Positions 1 through 6,938 are shown, numbered from the stretch's first letter. The stretch is DNA of 13,684 nucleotides from an uncultured Caulobacteraceae bacterium (GCA_946480495.1 CAMLKO010000010.1:1-13684), one strand, 5' to 3'. Notes: generated by a model not told the origin, from the letters alone. A program made the numbers and translations.

Positions 1-1929
1 GGCACGCTGACGACGCTGAGCGCCTTCGTGCCGTTCATGTTCTGGAACTCCATCGCCGGGAAGTTCATGAGCTTCCTGCCGCTGACGCTGTTCTTCGTGC
101 TGGGCGCCTCGATCTTCGTGGCGCTGATCTTCACGCCCGCGTTCGGTTCGATCTTCGGGCGCAAGGCGGGCGTGGACGAGGAGGCGCTGGCCGAGATCGC
201 CAAGTCCGAGCATGGCGATCCCCGCCAGATGAAGGGCTTCATGGGCCGCTATGCGCGCACCCTGTGGTTCGCCAGCGAGCATCCGATGCGCTTCATCGCG
301 GGCGCGGCGGTCGTGGTGGTCGCCATCTTCATGTGGTTCAGCCACACGCCGCACCGGACCGAGTTCTTCCTCGACGAGGATCCGGAGTTCGCCACCGTCT
401 GGGTGAAGGCGCGCGGCAACCTCTCGCCCCAGGCCGCCGACGTGATGGTGCAGGAGGTCGAGCACCGGCTGGTCGGGCTGAAGGGCATGAACTCGATCTA
501 TGTTCGCTCGGGCCTCTTCCAGGGCTTCGGCTTCGGCGGTCCGCCCAACGACGCGGTCGGGCGCATCCGGGTCGACTTCGTGGACTTCGAGAAGCGCCAC
601 GAGCTTGGCATCCGCGGCAAGGACATCGTCGAGGACATCAGCAAGCGCGTGGCCGAGGTGCCGGGCGTCCAGACCGAGGTGCGCATGCCCCAGGGCGGTC
701 CGCCCACCGGCAAGGACATTCAGGTGGAGCTGCGCGGGCACGATCCCGCGGCGCTCAACCGCGCCGCCAACCTGGTGAAGGCGAGGTTCCTCTCCGACCC
801 GCAGCTGATGGAGCAGGAGGACAGCCGCGCCTCGCCCGGCATCGAGTGGAACTTCACCGTCGACCGCATCGCGGCCGGCCGCTACGGCGTCGATGTGCTG
901 AGCGTCGGCCAGGCGATCCAGTTCGTCACCAACGGCATCCTGGTCGGCCGCTTCCGGCCCGACGACGCCGACGACGAGCTCGACATCCGCGTCCGCTTCC
1001 CGGCCAGCGAGCGCAACATGGCCGCCTTCGACAAGCTGAAGATCTCGACGCCGCAGGGACCGGTGCCGGCGAGCTACTTCGTCAAGCGCGTGCCCGCCCA
1101 GCAGGTCACCGCCATCCAGCGGCGCGACGGCCAGCGGCTGGTCATCATCCAGGCCAACACGGTCGAGGGCGTCGCGGCCAACCAGAAGATCGCCGCGCTG
1201 AAGCCCTGGCTGGAGAAGGCGCCGATCGACTCGTCCGTGCACTGGAAGTTCAAGGGCGCCGACGAAGAGGGCCAGAAGGCGCAGAGCTTCTTCGCCGGGG
1301 CGATGGCGGCCACGCTGTTCATGATGTTCGTGATCCTGCTGTGGCAGTTCAACAGCTTCTACGGCGTGGTGGTGACGCTGTCGGCGGTGGTGCTGTCGAC
1401 CGTCGGCGTGCTGCTGGGCGTGCAGGTGAACCTGCTGCACACCTTCGACTACATCTCGGTGATCATGATGGGCACCGGGGTGGTGGCGCTGGCCGGCGTG
1501 GTCGTGGGCCACAACATCGTGCTGGTCGACACCTTCTATCAGCTGAGGCGTCAGGGCTTTGCGGCCGACGAGGCCTCCGTGCGCGCGGCGGTGCAGCGGT
1601 TCAGGCCGGTGATGCTGACGACGCTGGTGACCATCGTCGGCCTGCTGCCGCTGATGTTCCAGATCCATCCGGACTATCGAAACGGTCACCTGGAATACAA
1701 GGCGCCGGGCTCGGAGTGGTGGGTGCAGCTGTCGGGCGCGGTGGTCTGGGGCCTGTCGTTCTCGACCCTGCTGACGCTGCTGCTGACGCCGGTGCTGCTG
1801 GCGGCGCCGAAGAGCACGGCGCGGCGGTTCGGCTGGGTGTTCAACAAGATCCGCCGCCTGCTCGGCCTGCCCGAAAAGAAAAAGGCCGCTACCGTGGAGC
1901 CGGTGGCCCCGCCGATAGCGGCCGAGTAG
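1..1929 (+). CDS. RND family efflux permease, C-terminal part (5' truncated)
   Basis: The reading frame is open from base 1, so the gene begins upstream of the window; 642 residues are visible, roughly the last 60% of a usual RND permease of about 1,050. These inner-membrane proteins use the proton gradient to drive export, working with a periplasmic adaptor and an outer-membrane channel. The visible part starts in the transmembrane bundle of the first half, then has a cytoplasmic link, a helix near residues 100-115, a large periplasmic porter region (about 120-430) and a final helix bundle (about 430-605) with the typical RFRPVMLTTLVTIVGLLPL stretch. The proton-relay aspartates expected in helix 4 lie outside the window. 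The tail is Lys/Ala/Pro-rich. The substrate cannot be told from this fragment; an AcrB/HAE-1-like drug or solvent pump is more likely than a metal pump. Adaptor and channel genes are not downstream, so any operon lies to the left. Confidence 0.93.
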   Translation, partial: GTLTTLSAFVPFMFWNSIAGKFMSFLPLTLFFVLGASIFVALIFTPAFGSIFGRKAGVDEEALAEIAKSEHGDPRQMKGFMGRYARTLWFASEHPMRFIAGAAVVVVAIFMWFSHTPHRTEFFLDEDPEFATVWVKARGNLSPQAADVMVQEVEHRLVGLKGMNSIYVRSGLFQGFGFGGPPNDAVGRIRVDFVDFEKRHELGIRGKDIVEDISKRVAEVPGVQTEVRMPQGGPPTGKDIQVELRGHDPAALNRAANLVKARFLSDPQLMEQEDSRASPGIEWNFTVDRIAAGRYGVDVLSVGQAIQFVTNGILVGRFRPDDADDELDIRVRFPASERNMAAFDKLKISTPQGPVPASYFVKRVPAQQVTAIQRRDGQRLVIIQANTVEGVAANQKIAALKPWLEKAPIDSSVHWKFKGADEEGQKAQSFFAGAMAATLFMMFVILLWQFNSFYGVVVTLSAVVLSTVGVLLGVQVNLLHTFDYISVIMMGTGVVALAGVVVGHNIVLVDTFYQLRRQGFAADEASVRAAVQRFRPVMLTTLVTIVGLLPLMFQIHPDYRNGHLEYKAPGSEWWVQLSGAVVWGLSFSTLLTLLLTPVLLAAPKSTARRFGWVFNKIRRLLGLPEKKKAATVEPVAPPIAAE

Positions 1930-1942
1930 ACCAAGTTAGTCT

Positions 1943-2563
1943 CTAGTAGCCGTAGCCGGAGGCGTAGCGCTGGCCGGCGGTGACGTAGGCGGCGTTGACG
2001 TAGCCGATGCCGACGCCGTTATCGCCCACCAAAATCCACTCGCCGCCGTTGGCGTAGGCGAGCGCCTGGAACGGCTGGCCCCGTTGCAGAAGGCCGAGCT
2101 TCGAGGAGCCGGCGGTCGGGGCCGAGCGGATGTTCACGCTCGAGGTCGCCCACATGTCGGAGCTGCGCACCGGCGTGAACTGGGCGGGCTGGACGTAGCG
2201 GGCCAGAGCATAGCGGCTGCTCTGATAGGTCGGGCCGCCGTCGTCCTTCCAGGCGCGCTTGCCTTGCGTGGCCTCGTCGCGTTGCATCTTGCAACCGGTC
2301 CACGAACCGGCCGCCGCGCCGACCGTCGCGCCGATGGCGGTGCCCGTGCCGCGGTCGTTCTTGGCGAGGTTGGAACCCGCCGCGGCGCCCACCAGGGCTC
2401 CGAGCAGCGCGCCCATTTCCTGCTTTCCGCCGACCGCGTCGCACTTGAAGATGGACTTGAGCCCGCCGCCCGTCTGGGCGGCGGCCGGTTCGAAGCCTGC
2501 GACGGACATGGCCGCGACAAGCGCGCCGGCCGCGAGGGTCTTGCTGATCACAGTGGCTTTCAT
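1943..2563 (-). CDS. Exported glycine-zipper and SH3-domain protein
   Basis: Predicted 206 residues. I chose the ATG at 2561-2563 because it is preceded by AGGAG eight bases upstream and starts a clean signal peptide (MKATVISKTLAAGALVAAMS, likely cut near AAA-Q at residues 27-30); the frame extends upstream but without a signal peptide. Two glycine-zipper segments (about 51-65 and 75-90, GALVGAAAGS and GATVGAAAGS) resemble the 17-kDa-antigen type of outer-membrane glycine-zipper proteins. A bacterial SH3 domain follows at about 140-196 (VNIRSAPTAGSSKLG...GYVNAAYV), a fold often linked to peptidoglycan or envelope binding. Two cysteines (41 and 91) could form a periplasmic disulfide; neither sits in a lipobox. 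The end is Tyr/Gly-rich. It converges on the RND gene with only 13 bases between the stops. An envelope role is inferred; the exact function is unknown. Confidence 0.88.
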   Translation of the reverse strand: MKATVISKTLAAGALVAAMSVAGFEPAAAQTGGGLKSIFKCDAVGGKQEMGALLGALVGAAAGSNLAKNDRGTGTAIGATVGAAAGSWTGCKMQRDEATQGKRAWKDDGGPTYQSSRYALARYVQPAQFTPVRSSDMWATSSVNIRSAPTAGSSKLGLLQRGQPFQALAYANGGEWILVGDNGVGIGYVNAAYVTAGQRYASGYGY

Positions 2564-2778
2564 GGCCAAGTCTCCTGTTCCTTTCCTCAGTCGAGGACAG
2601 TGCGAAGCTCGCACGGCCCACCTGAACGGCCCCCCGAACGCTACGGTCAGGCTTCGTTCATCCAGGAGAACGACCGGCCACGCTTGTTTCATCCATCAAA
2701 TAAAAGAGCGGCCGGAACCGCGGGCGCCGCTCGCTGCTTGATGCCCGATCAGCCAAGGCGCTTTGCGGGAGAACGAAC
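2564..2778. other. Divergent intergenic region, no gene seen
   Basis: This gap of 215 bases separates the SH3-protein gene (leftward) from the DUF3618 operon (rightward), so it should hold promoters for both. On the + strand it contains a GGAAC element listed separately. An AT-richer patch near 2690-2706 stands out from the GC-rich surroundings. I see no convincing small ORF or RNA gene. Confidence 0.6.
2714..2739 (+). promoter_or_regulatory. Possible EcfG/SigT-type stress promoter (imperfect -10)
   Basis: GGAACC at 2714-2719 is followed by GCTT at 2736-2739, with 17 bases between GGAAC and GCTT. The alphaproteobacterial general stress sigma factor recognises GGAAC-N16/17-CGTT, so the -35 is perfect and the -10 is off by two bases. 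The spacing matches the better sites at 6913 and 12894. Position is good: transcription would start near 2746, before the GGGAG ribosome site (2767-2771) and the GTG start at 2779. The match is weaker than the others and may be chance. Confidence 0.4.
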
Positions 2779-3519
2779 GTGTCCAACACCTATACCGAAG
2801 ACGGATCGCAGGCGGCCGGCGGGCTGCCCGACATGGAGCCGCAAGCCTCCGCCCCTACCCTCAAGGACCAGGTCGCCGGCGCGCGCGACCGGATCGGCGA
2901 GCTGAACCGCACGGTCCGCGACGAGGCCCGCGGCTTCGCCTCCAGCGCCCGTGAGCAGGCGGCCAGCCGGGTCGAGCAGCGCAAGCAGAAGGTCACCGGC
3001 ACCATCCACGACTTCGCCGACGCGGTGCGCCGCGCGGGCGACGAGCTGAACGAGCGCGACCAGACCATGGCCGCGCGCATGGTCAGCCGGGCCGCCGAGG
3101 GTCTGGAAGACGTCTCGCGCTCGCTGGCCGACCGCAGGCCGAGCGAAATGATCGAGGCCGTGCGCGACTTTGGCCGCCGCAACCCGGCGGCCTTCCTGGC
3201 GGGTTCGGTCCTGCTGGGCGTGGCGGTGGGCCGCTTCCTGCGCAGCTCGCGGCCGGAGCCAAGGTACGACGAGGAAGGCGAGCTCTACGCGGCCGGCATC
3301 GGCGGCTACGAGCGTGAACCGATGGTGCGCGGCGACGGGGGTTCGTCCGGCGCCGATGGCCTGGACGCCAACAGCCGGGCCTTCGACGCGGAGAGCGCCG
3401 ACGCCACCATGACGCCCGACGGCATGGGCCGCTCGGACGCCGAAACCGGCGGCGTGATCTCGGCGTCCGGACTGGACGACAGCGTGGGCCTCAGCGCCGG
3501 CGAAGCCTCGGAGGACTAG
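2779..3519 (+). CDS. Helical protein with one membrane anchor, nutrient-deprivation-induced-like
   Basis: Predicted 246 residues, starting at GTG 2779 with GGGAG seven bases upstream. Residues 28-130 are charged and likely long helix or coiled coil (KDQVAGARDRIGELNRTVRDEA...). A single hydrophobic Gly-rich helix at 135-154 (NPAAFLAGSVLLGVAVGRFL) resembles the C-terminal anchors of ElaB/YqjD-type proteins. The tail (158-246) is acidic, Gly/Asp-rich and probably disordered. Similar proteins in alphaproteobacteria are often annotated as nutrient-deprivation-induced; I recall this as a family style and cannot verify it. It is the first gene of an operon: the next start is three bases after this stop. 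A possible stress promoter lies upstream. Function is unknown; a membrane-tethered stress role is inferred. Confidence 0.82.
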   Translation: MSNTYTEDGSQAAGGLPDMEPQASAPTLKDQVAGARDRIGELNRTVRDEARGFASSAREQAASRVEQRKQKVTGTIHDFADAVRRAGDELNERDQTMAARMVSRAAEGLEDVSRSLADRRPSEMIEAVRDFGRRNPAAFLAGSVLLGVAVGRFLRSSRPEPRYDEEGELYAAGIGGYEREPMVRGDGGSSGADGLDANSRAFDAESADATMTPDGMGRSDAETGGVISASGLDDSVGLSAGEASED

Positions 3520-3522
3520 CCC

Positions 3523-3915
3523 ATGGCCGACACCATGGATCCCAGGTCCCTGCCCCAGCTGGTGGCGGACCTGACCCACGACCTGTCGACGCTGGTCCGC
3601 AAGGAGTCCGAGCTCGTCCGCGTCGAGATCAAGGAGAACCTGCAGCAGGTCGCCCGCGGCGGGGCCAAGCTCGCCGTCGGCGCGGTGCTGCTGCTCGCGG
3701 CGCTGATGATCCTGCTGCAGACGCTGGTGCTGGGCCTGTCCAAGGTCATGGACCCGGTCTGGGCCTCGTTGCTGGTCGGCGCGGTCGTCGCCGTGGCCGG
3801 CTTCGTCCTGCTGCGCAACGGGGCGGCCAGCGCCGCGCCCTCGAACCTGCGGCCCGACCGGGCCGCCAACCAACTGAAGAAAGACGCCCAACTCGTGAAG
3901 GAGCAGGTGAGATGA
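3523..3915 (+). CDS. Holin-X-like (DUF1469/YqjE-type) two-helix membrane protein
   Basis: Predicted 130 residues. ATG 3523 has GGAGG eight bases upstream, inside the end of the previous gene. An amphipathic N-terminal helix (SLPQLVADLTHDLSTLVRKE, about 9-28, continuing to about 45) carries the layout typical of the Actinobacterial Holin-X / YqjE families, followed by two membrane helices (about 48-72 and 78-97) and a short charged tail. Despite the holin label, these proteins occur in chromosomal stress clusters beside DUF3618 proteins and nothing here suggests phage: there is no endolysin and no phage structural gene. The stop overlaps the next start as ATGA (3912-3915), so the pair is probably translationally coupled. 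A role in inner-membrane stress adaptation is inferred. Confidence 0.85.
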   Translation: MADTMDPRSLPQLVADLTHDLSTLVRKESELVRVEIKENLQQVARGGAKLAVGAVLLLAALMILLQTLVLGLSKVMDPVWASLLVGAVVAVAGFVLLRNGAASAAPSNLRPDRAANQLKKDAQLVKEQVR

Positions 3916-4790
3916 CCAGGTCGTCCGAAGAAATCGAACGCGAAGTCGAGGCGACCCGGGGCGACCTCGACCGCACCGTTGAGGCCCTGAAGGAGCGCAT
4001 GACTCCGGGGCAGCTGGTGGATGAAGTGATGGATGCGATGGGAGGACCGGTACAGGAAATGGCTTCCAACCTCGGCGCGCAGATCCGCGAAAACCCCCTG
4101 CCGCTGGCGCTGATCGGCGCGGGCGTGGCCTGGCTGATCTTCGGCCGGGGCCGCTCGTACGATGAGCCCCGCAGCTGGCGTTCCTCGCAGAGGGACGACG
4201 AGTTCGAGCCCGACTATGCGGGCGCGCCGCAGAGCGGCTACCTGGATCAGGACGACGGCCTCGACGAAGGCGAAGGCCGCATGGAGCGGATGAAGGACGC
4301 CGCTCGCGACGGCGCGGCCAAAGCCCGTCAGGCGGTGTCGTCGGCGAAGTCGACGGCGAGCCGGCGGACCCAGGCGGCCCGCCAGCGCGCTTCCGAGCTG
4401 GCCGGCTCAGCCCGTGAGCGGGCGACCGAGTACGGCCAGAGGGCGCGCGTCGCCTACAGGGACGCCATCGACCGCGATCCGCTGATCGTCGGCGCGGTGG
4501 GCCTGGCGGTCGGCGCGGCGGTCGGGGCGGCCATCCCGGCGACGCCGATGGAGCGCCGCTATGTCGGTCCGCTGCGCGATCGGGCGATGGACAAAGGACG
4601 CACCCGGGCCAAACAGGCGCTCGACCAGGGCAAGGAAGTCGCCCAGGCGGCCGTCGACAGCGTCCGCGAGGAAGCGCACCGGCAGGGCGTGACCAACCTG
4701 GCGGGCCTGGTCGACAAGGCCGAGCAGGTGGCCCGCGCCGGCGTCGACACCGTCAAGCGCGAGGTCGAGACCCGCACGAACCATCACTGA
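3912..4790 (+). CDS. DUF3618 domain-containing membrane protein
   Basis: Predicted 292 residues, start ATG 3912 overlapping the previous stop by four bases, AAGGAG eight bases upstream. The N-terminus (SSEEIEREVEATRGDLDRTV, residues 4-23, continuing to about 44) is the DUF3618 signature. Two hydrophobic segments follow: 61-78 (NPLPLALIGAGVAWLIFG) and 189-209 (DPLIVGAVGLAVGAAVGAA). Each is preceded by a charged helix, so the protein looks like two anchor modules in series, separated by an acidic linker (82-125) and an Ala/Arg-rich helix (126-185). The C-terminal 220-292 is again charged helix. The 292-residue length is extended relative to the DUF3618 core. It ends 17 bases before a convergent gene. 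Function is unknown; membrane association is well supported. Confidence 0.87.
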   Translation: MTRSSEEIEREVEATRGDLDRTVEALKERMTPGQLVDEVMDAMGGPVQEMASNLGAQIRENPLPLALIGAGVAWLIFGRGRSYDEPRSWRSSQRDDEFEPDYAGAPQSGYLDQDDGLDEGEGRMERMKDAARDGAAKARQAVSSAKSTASRRTQAARQRASELAGSARERATEYGQRARVAYRDAIDRDPLIVGAVGLAVGAAVGAAIPATPMERRYVGPLRDRAMDKGRTRAKQALDQGKEVAQAAVDSVREEAHRQGVTNLAGLVDKAEQVARAGVDTVKREVETRTNHH

Positions 4791-4807
4791 GCCGTCGGGG
4801 GGCGGCC

Positions 4808-5173
4808 TCAGGACGGATTGTCGGCGGTCGGGCCAGCGGGTTTGTCGCCCGGGAAAAGGCGGTCGATGCGGTCGGGCTCCACGGGCGCCGTGGGACCGAC
4901 CTTGGCGGGGGCCGGCTGGTCGGTGCGGGCCGCGCGCTGGCCCAGCGGCACGTCGGGCTCGCCCGCGCCGCCGATCCGCCAGCAGCAGTCCTGCAGGTTG
5001 ACGACGGCGTCGTCGCCGGTGAGCACGTTGCGGATCCAGGCGCGGCCGCTGTCGAGCGCGATCACCTTGAAGCGAGGGTAGTCGTTGGGGCCCGTCTTGA
5101 CGATGTCGCCCACCTGCACCTTGTCCGGCTCGCCGTTGTGCCGTTCCTCGAGGTAGCTGATGCGTTCGGCCAT
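4808..5173 (-). CDS. Small protein of unknown function with SH3-like N-terminus
   Basis: Predicted 121 residues. ATG at 5171-5173 has AGGAG six bases upstream. Residues 18-68 (VQVGDIVKTGPNDYPRFKVI..., then alternating hydrophobic strands up to QDCCWRIGG) look like a small beta-barrel of the kind seen in KOW or DUF2158-like proteins, with an adjacent Cys pair at 63-64. The remainder (70-121) is Pro/Ala/Asp-rich and probably disordered. There is no signal peptide or membrane helix, so it is likely cytoplasmic. It lies 43 bases downstream of the M48 protease gene on the same strand and may be co-transcribed. I do not recognise the family and propose no function. Confidence 0.75.
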   Translation of the reverse strand: MAERISYLEERHNGEPDKVQVGDIVKTGPNDYPRFKVIALDSGRAWIRNVLTGDDAVVNLQDCCWRIGGAGEPDVPLGQRAARTDQPAPAKVGPTAPVEPDRIDRLFPGDKPAGPTADNPS

Positions 5174-5216
5174 GGCGATCTCCTCGCCTGACCAAACGCT
5201 CCGGCCTTTCGAGGGT

Positions 5217-5981
5217 TCAGCCCCAGCCGCGACTGGCGATGTACTGCTCCAGCAGCTGGATGCGGGCGGCGTCCGACGGGTGGGTCGACAGGAAGGTCGG
5301 CGGCCTTGTGCGCGACTGCGCCTGCATCTTCTCCCACAGCGTCACCGCCTGGCGCGGGTCGTAGCCGGCGGCGTGCATGAAATCGACGCCGAGCTTGTCG
5401 GCCTCCAGCTCGTGCTTGCGCGAATAGGGCAGCAGGAAGCCCAGCTTGGCGCCGGCGCTGCCGAGCGAGGCCAGGGCCTGGGCGCGGGTGCTGCCGGCCG
5501 CGCCGCCGAGCGCGCTCTGGGCGACGCCCAGGCCGATCTGGGCGGCGGCTTCCTGCGACATGCGTTCGGCGGCGTGGTGGGCGACCACGTGGCCGACCTC
5601 GTGGCCGATGACGGCGGCGAGCTGGTCGTCGGTGGTGGCGATGGCCAGAAGGCCCGTGTTCACGCCGATCTCCCCGCCCGGCAGGGCGAAGGCGTTGGCG
5701 TCGGGGTCGTCGAACACCGCGTACTGCCACTGGCGGTCGCCCAGGCCGGCCGCCTGCACGATCCGCTGGCCGACGCGGCGCACACGGTCGTTCAGCGCCG
5801 GGTCGCGGGATATCTTCTGCGTCGACAGGCTCTGCTGCCAGGCTTCCTGCGCGGCGGAGACCAGCGCGGAATCGTTGACCAGCAGCAGCTGGCTTCGTCC
5901 AAGCTCGGGATTGTAGCTGCAGGCCGAAAGGCCCAGCGCGCCGGCAAGCGCGGCGCTCGCGATCAGGAAATTGCGCTTCAT
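5217..5981 (-). CDS. M48 family zinc metalloprotease, lipoprotein
   Basis: Predicted 254 residues. The ATG at 5979-5981 was chosen because it starts a lipoprotein signal (MKRNFLIASAALAGALGLSAC, lipobox LSAC, Cys21); an upstream in-frame start would bury it. The ribosome site is weak (GAGACG). The zinc motif HEVGH is at 127-131 and the third ligand region HELEAD at 190-195; a conserved LSTHPSD is at 231-237. This is the layout of single-domain M48 proteases such as LoiP or the catalytic part of BepA, which degrade or check misfolded outer-membrane proteins in the periplasm. It lacks the TPR domain found in BepA. An envelope quality-control role follows from the family. The small gene at 4808-5173 is 43 bases downstream. 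Confidence 0.93.
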   Translation of the reverse strand: MKRNFLIASAALAGALGLSACSYNPELGRSQLLLVNDSALVSAAQEAWQQSLSTQKISRDPALNDRVRRVGQRIVQAAGLGDRQWQYAVFDDPDANAFALPGGEIGVNTGLLAIATTDDQLAAVIGHEVGHVVAHHAAERMSQEAAAQIGLGVAQSALGGAAGSTRAQALASLGSAGAKLGFLLPYSRKHELEADKLGVDFMHAAGYDPRQAVTLWEKMQAQSRTRPPTFLSTHPSDAARIQLLEQYIASRGWG

Positions 5982-6064
5982 CGTCGTCTCATGTGCAAAG
6001 CGCCGCGTGACGCGGCCCGCTACTGCGCGCCTAACGCACAGCCGCCCAAGTTGCTGCATGAGGC

Positions 6065-6087
6065 CGTGGGTGGCGTCGCCGCCCACG
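6065..6087. repeat. Stem-loop in the SWIB-M48 gap
   Basis: CGTGGGTGGC at 6065-6074 can pair with GCCGCCCACG at 6078-6087, with one G-T wobble and a three-base loop. It lies about 57 bases past the stop of the SWIB gene and about 84 bases upstream of the M48 start. There is no T-run on either side, so it may be a second transcript-end structure after the SWIB gene or part of the M48 leader. Confidence 0.45.
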
Positions 6088-6106
6088 CGGGGGCGTGGAT
6101 GGGAGA

Positions 6107-6132
6107 AGGGGCGCGGGATCGCCCGCGCCCCT
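6107..6132 (-). terminator. Strong GC hairpin after the SWIB gene
   Basis: AGGGGCGCGGG (6107-6117), loop ATCG, then CCCGCGCCCCT (6122-6132): an 11-bp perfect stem. It begins 11 bases past the SWIB stop on the - strand. The sequence after it on that strand (TTCTCCC) has only a short T stretch, so it may act as a weak intrinsic terminator or as a 3'-end stabiliser. Confidence 0.6.
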
Positions 6133-6143
6133 GCCGGTCCCCC

Positions 6144-6407
6144 TTACTTCAGGTGTTTGGCAAGGTGCTTGTTCATCTCGAACATGCTGACCTTGTCCTT
6201 GCCGCCGAACAGGGGCTTGAGCTTCCCGTCGGCGAGGATTTCCCGCTTGTTGGCGGGGTTCTGCAGGTTGTTCTTCTTGATGTACGCCCACATCTTCGAG
6301 ACGACCTCGCCCCGAGAATGCTGGCCCGGCCCCACGACGGCGGCCAGCTCGGCCGACGGCTGTAGCGGCTTTTGCAACGCGTTGTTCTTTTTCCCAGTGT
6401 CAGCCAT
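6144..6407 (-). CDS. Stand-alone SWIB/MDM2 domain protein
   Basis: Predicted 87 residues; ATG at 6405-6407 with GAGGAG nine bases upstream. Nearly the whole protein is one SWIB/MDM2 domain (about 12-86): LQPSAELAAVVGP, then SRGEVVSKMWAYIKKNNLQN, then the NKREILADGKLKPLFG and MFEMNKHLAKHLK elements. In eukaryotes the fold belongs to chromatin remodellers and MDM2. In bacteria, short SWIB proteins occur in Chlamydiae (also fused to topoisomerase I) and in many Proteobacteria, where the role is poorly known; protein-protein or nucleoid-related binding is the usual suggestion. The N-terminus is Lys-rich. The gene is divergent from the 6578 gene and followed by a strong hairpin. Confidence 0.93.
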   Translation of the reverse strand: MADTGKKNNALQKPLQPSAELAAVVGPGQHSRGEVVSKMWAYIKKNNLQNPANKREILADGKLKPLFGGKDKVSMFEMNKHLAKHLK

Positions 6408-6577
6408 GTCCTGCTGCTCCTCTCAGACGCGCCGTCCGCCTACCCCCAAGGTCTGCGGTGAGTCGCTAAGACGGTAGACTAGGCGCCATCCGCGCCGCTC
6501 GTCACCTAGGGAACGCATCTTGGAGCCGCCGCATCCCAAGGCGCGGGCCAGCCGTTAGAGCTCCGAAAGGAGCCCTC

Positions 6578-6889
6578 ATGGCCCAGCCGCTGACTGTCAC
6601 AATTCCCCATGCGCTCGGCGTGGCCGAGGCCCGGCGCCGCATCGACGCGGGCTTCGCCCAGATGACCCAGCAGATGCCGGGCGGGCTCGGCCAGATAGAA
6701 AAGAGCTGGAAAGACAACCGTTTGTCCTTCTCGGCCATGGCCATGGGCCAGGTCGCGACCGGCCATCTCGACGTCGCCGAGGACGCGGTGAACATCGTGC
6801 TGCACCTGCCGGGCCTGCTCGGCATGCTGGCCGGCAAGATCCGCGGAAAGCTGCAGCAACAGGGCCAAATCCTGCTCGAGAAAAAGTAG
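6578..6889 (+). CDS. Polyhydroxyalkanoic acid system family protein
   Basis: Predicted 103 residues; ATG 6578 has AAAGGAG five bases upstream. The sequence (LTVTIPHALGVAEARRRIDA at 5-24, IEKSWKDNRLSFSAMAMGQ at 40-58, then a hydrophobic helical end ILLEKK) matches the small PHA_gran_rgn family, proteins linked to polyhydroxyalkanoate granules by annotation. No PHA synthase, phasin or depolymerase gene is in the window, so the link to granules is by family only. The centre has beta-strand character and the C-terminal half is helical. It is followed after 83 bases by the BON gene, which appears to have its own promoter. Confidence 0.85.
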   Translation: MAQPLTVTIPHALGVAEARRRIDAGFAQMTQQMPGGLGQIEKSWKDNRLSFSAMAMGQVATGHLDVAEDAVNIVLHLPGLLGMLAGKIRGKLQQQGQILLEKK

Positions 6890-6896
6890 TGGAAAA

Positions 6897-6930
6897 CCTT
6901 GGCCGGGGGCGAGGAACCGGCCCCCCAAGG
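6897..6930. repeat. Inverted repeat enclosing the BON-gene -35 element
   Basis: CCTTGG at 6897-6902 pairs with CCAAGG at 6925-6930, and an inner GGGG can pair with CCCC after a two-base bulge; the loop contains the GGAACC of the promoter at 6913. It starts eight bases after the stop of the preceding gene and could end that transcript, but no T-run follows. Confidence 0.45.
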
Positions 6931-6938
6931 CGACGGTT
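6913..6938 (+). promoter_or_regulatory. EcfG/SigT-type general stress promoter for the BON gene
   Basis: GGAACC at 6913-6918 and GGTT at 6935-6938, with 17 bases between GGAAC and GGTT. Consensus is GGAAC-N16/17-CGTT; only the first -10 base differs and the GTT core is kept. The expected transcript start near 6945 leaves a short leader to AGGAG at 6961-6965 and ATG 6973, an ideal layout. Confidence 0.7.

Noticed and set aside
264..1946. 560-residue ORF in a second frame of the RND gene
   Set aside because: Arg/Gly/Ala-rich frame shadow of a clear RND permease; no ribosome site.
2637..2659. Stress promoter on the - strand for the SH3-protein gene
   Set aside because: The best reading is TGAAC-N15-CGTT: one mismatch in the -35 and spacing shorter than the known 16-17.
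2749..3891. 380-residue antisense ORF opposite the DUF3618 operon
   Set aside because: Composition is Arg/Gly/His/Gln-rich as expected from the reverse reading of GC-rich codons, it spans two well-supported genes with ribosome sites, and it has no recognisable domain.
3523..3915. Phage holin or prophage remnant
   Set aside because: Despite resemblance to holin-X, no lysis, structural or integrase gene is nearby and the operon context is that of chromosomal DUF3618 clusters.
6510..6534. GGAAC between the SWIB and PHA-family genes as a stress promoter
   Set aside because: The -10 position reads GCAT; no GTT at the allowed spacing.
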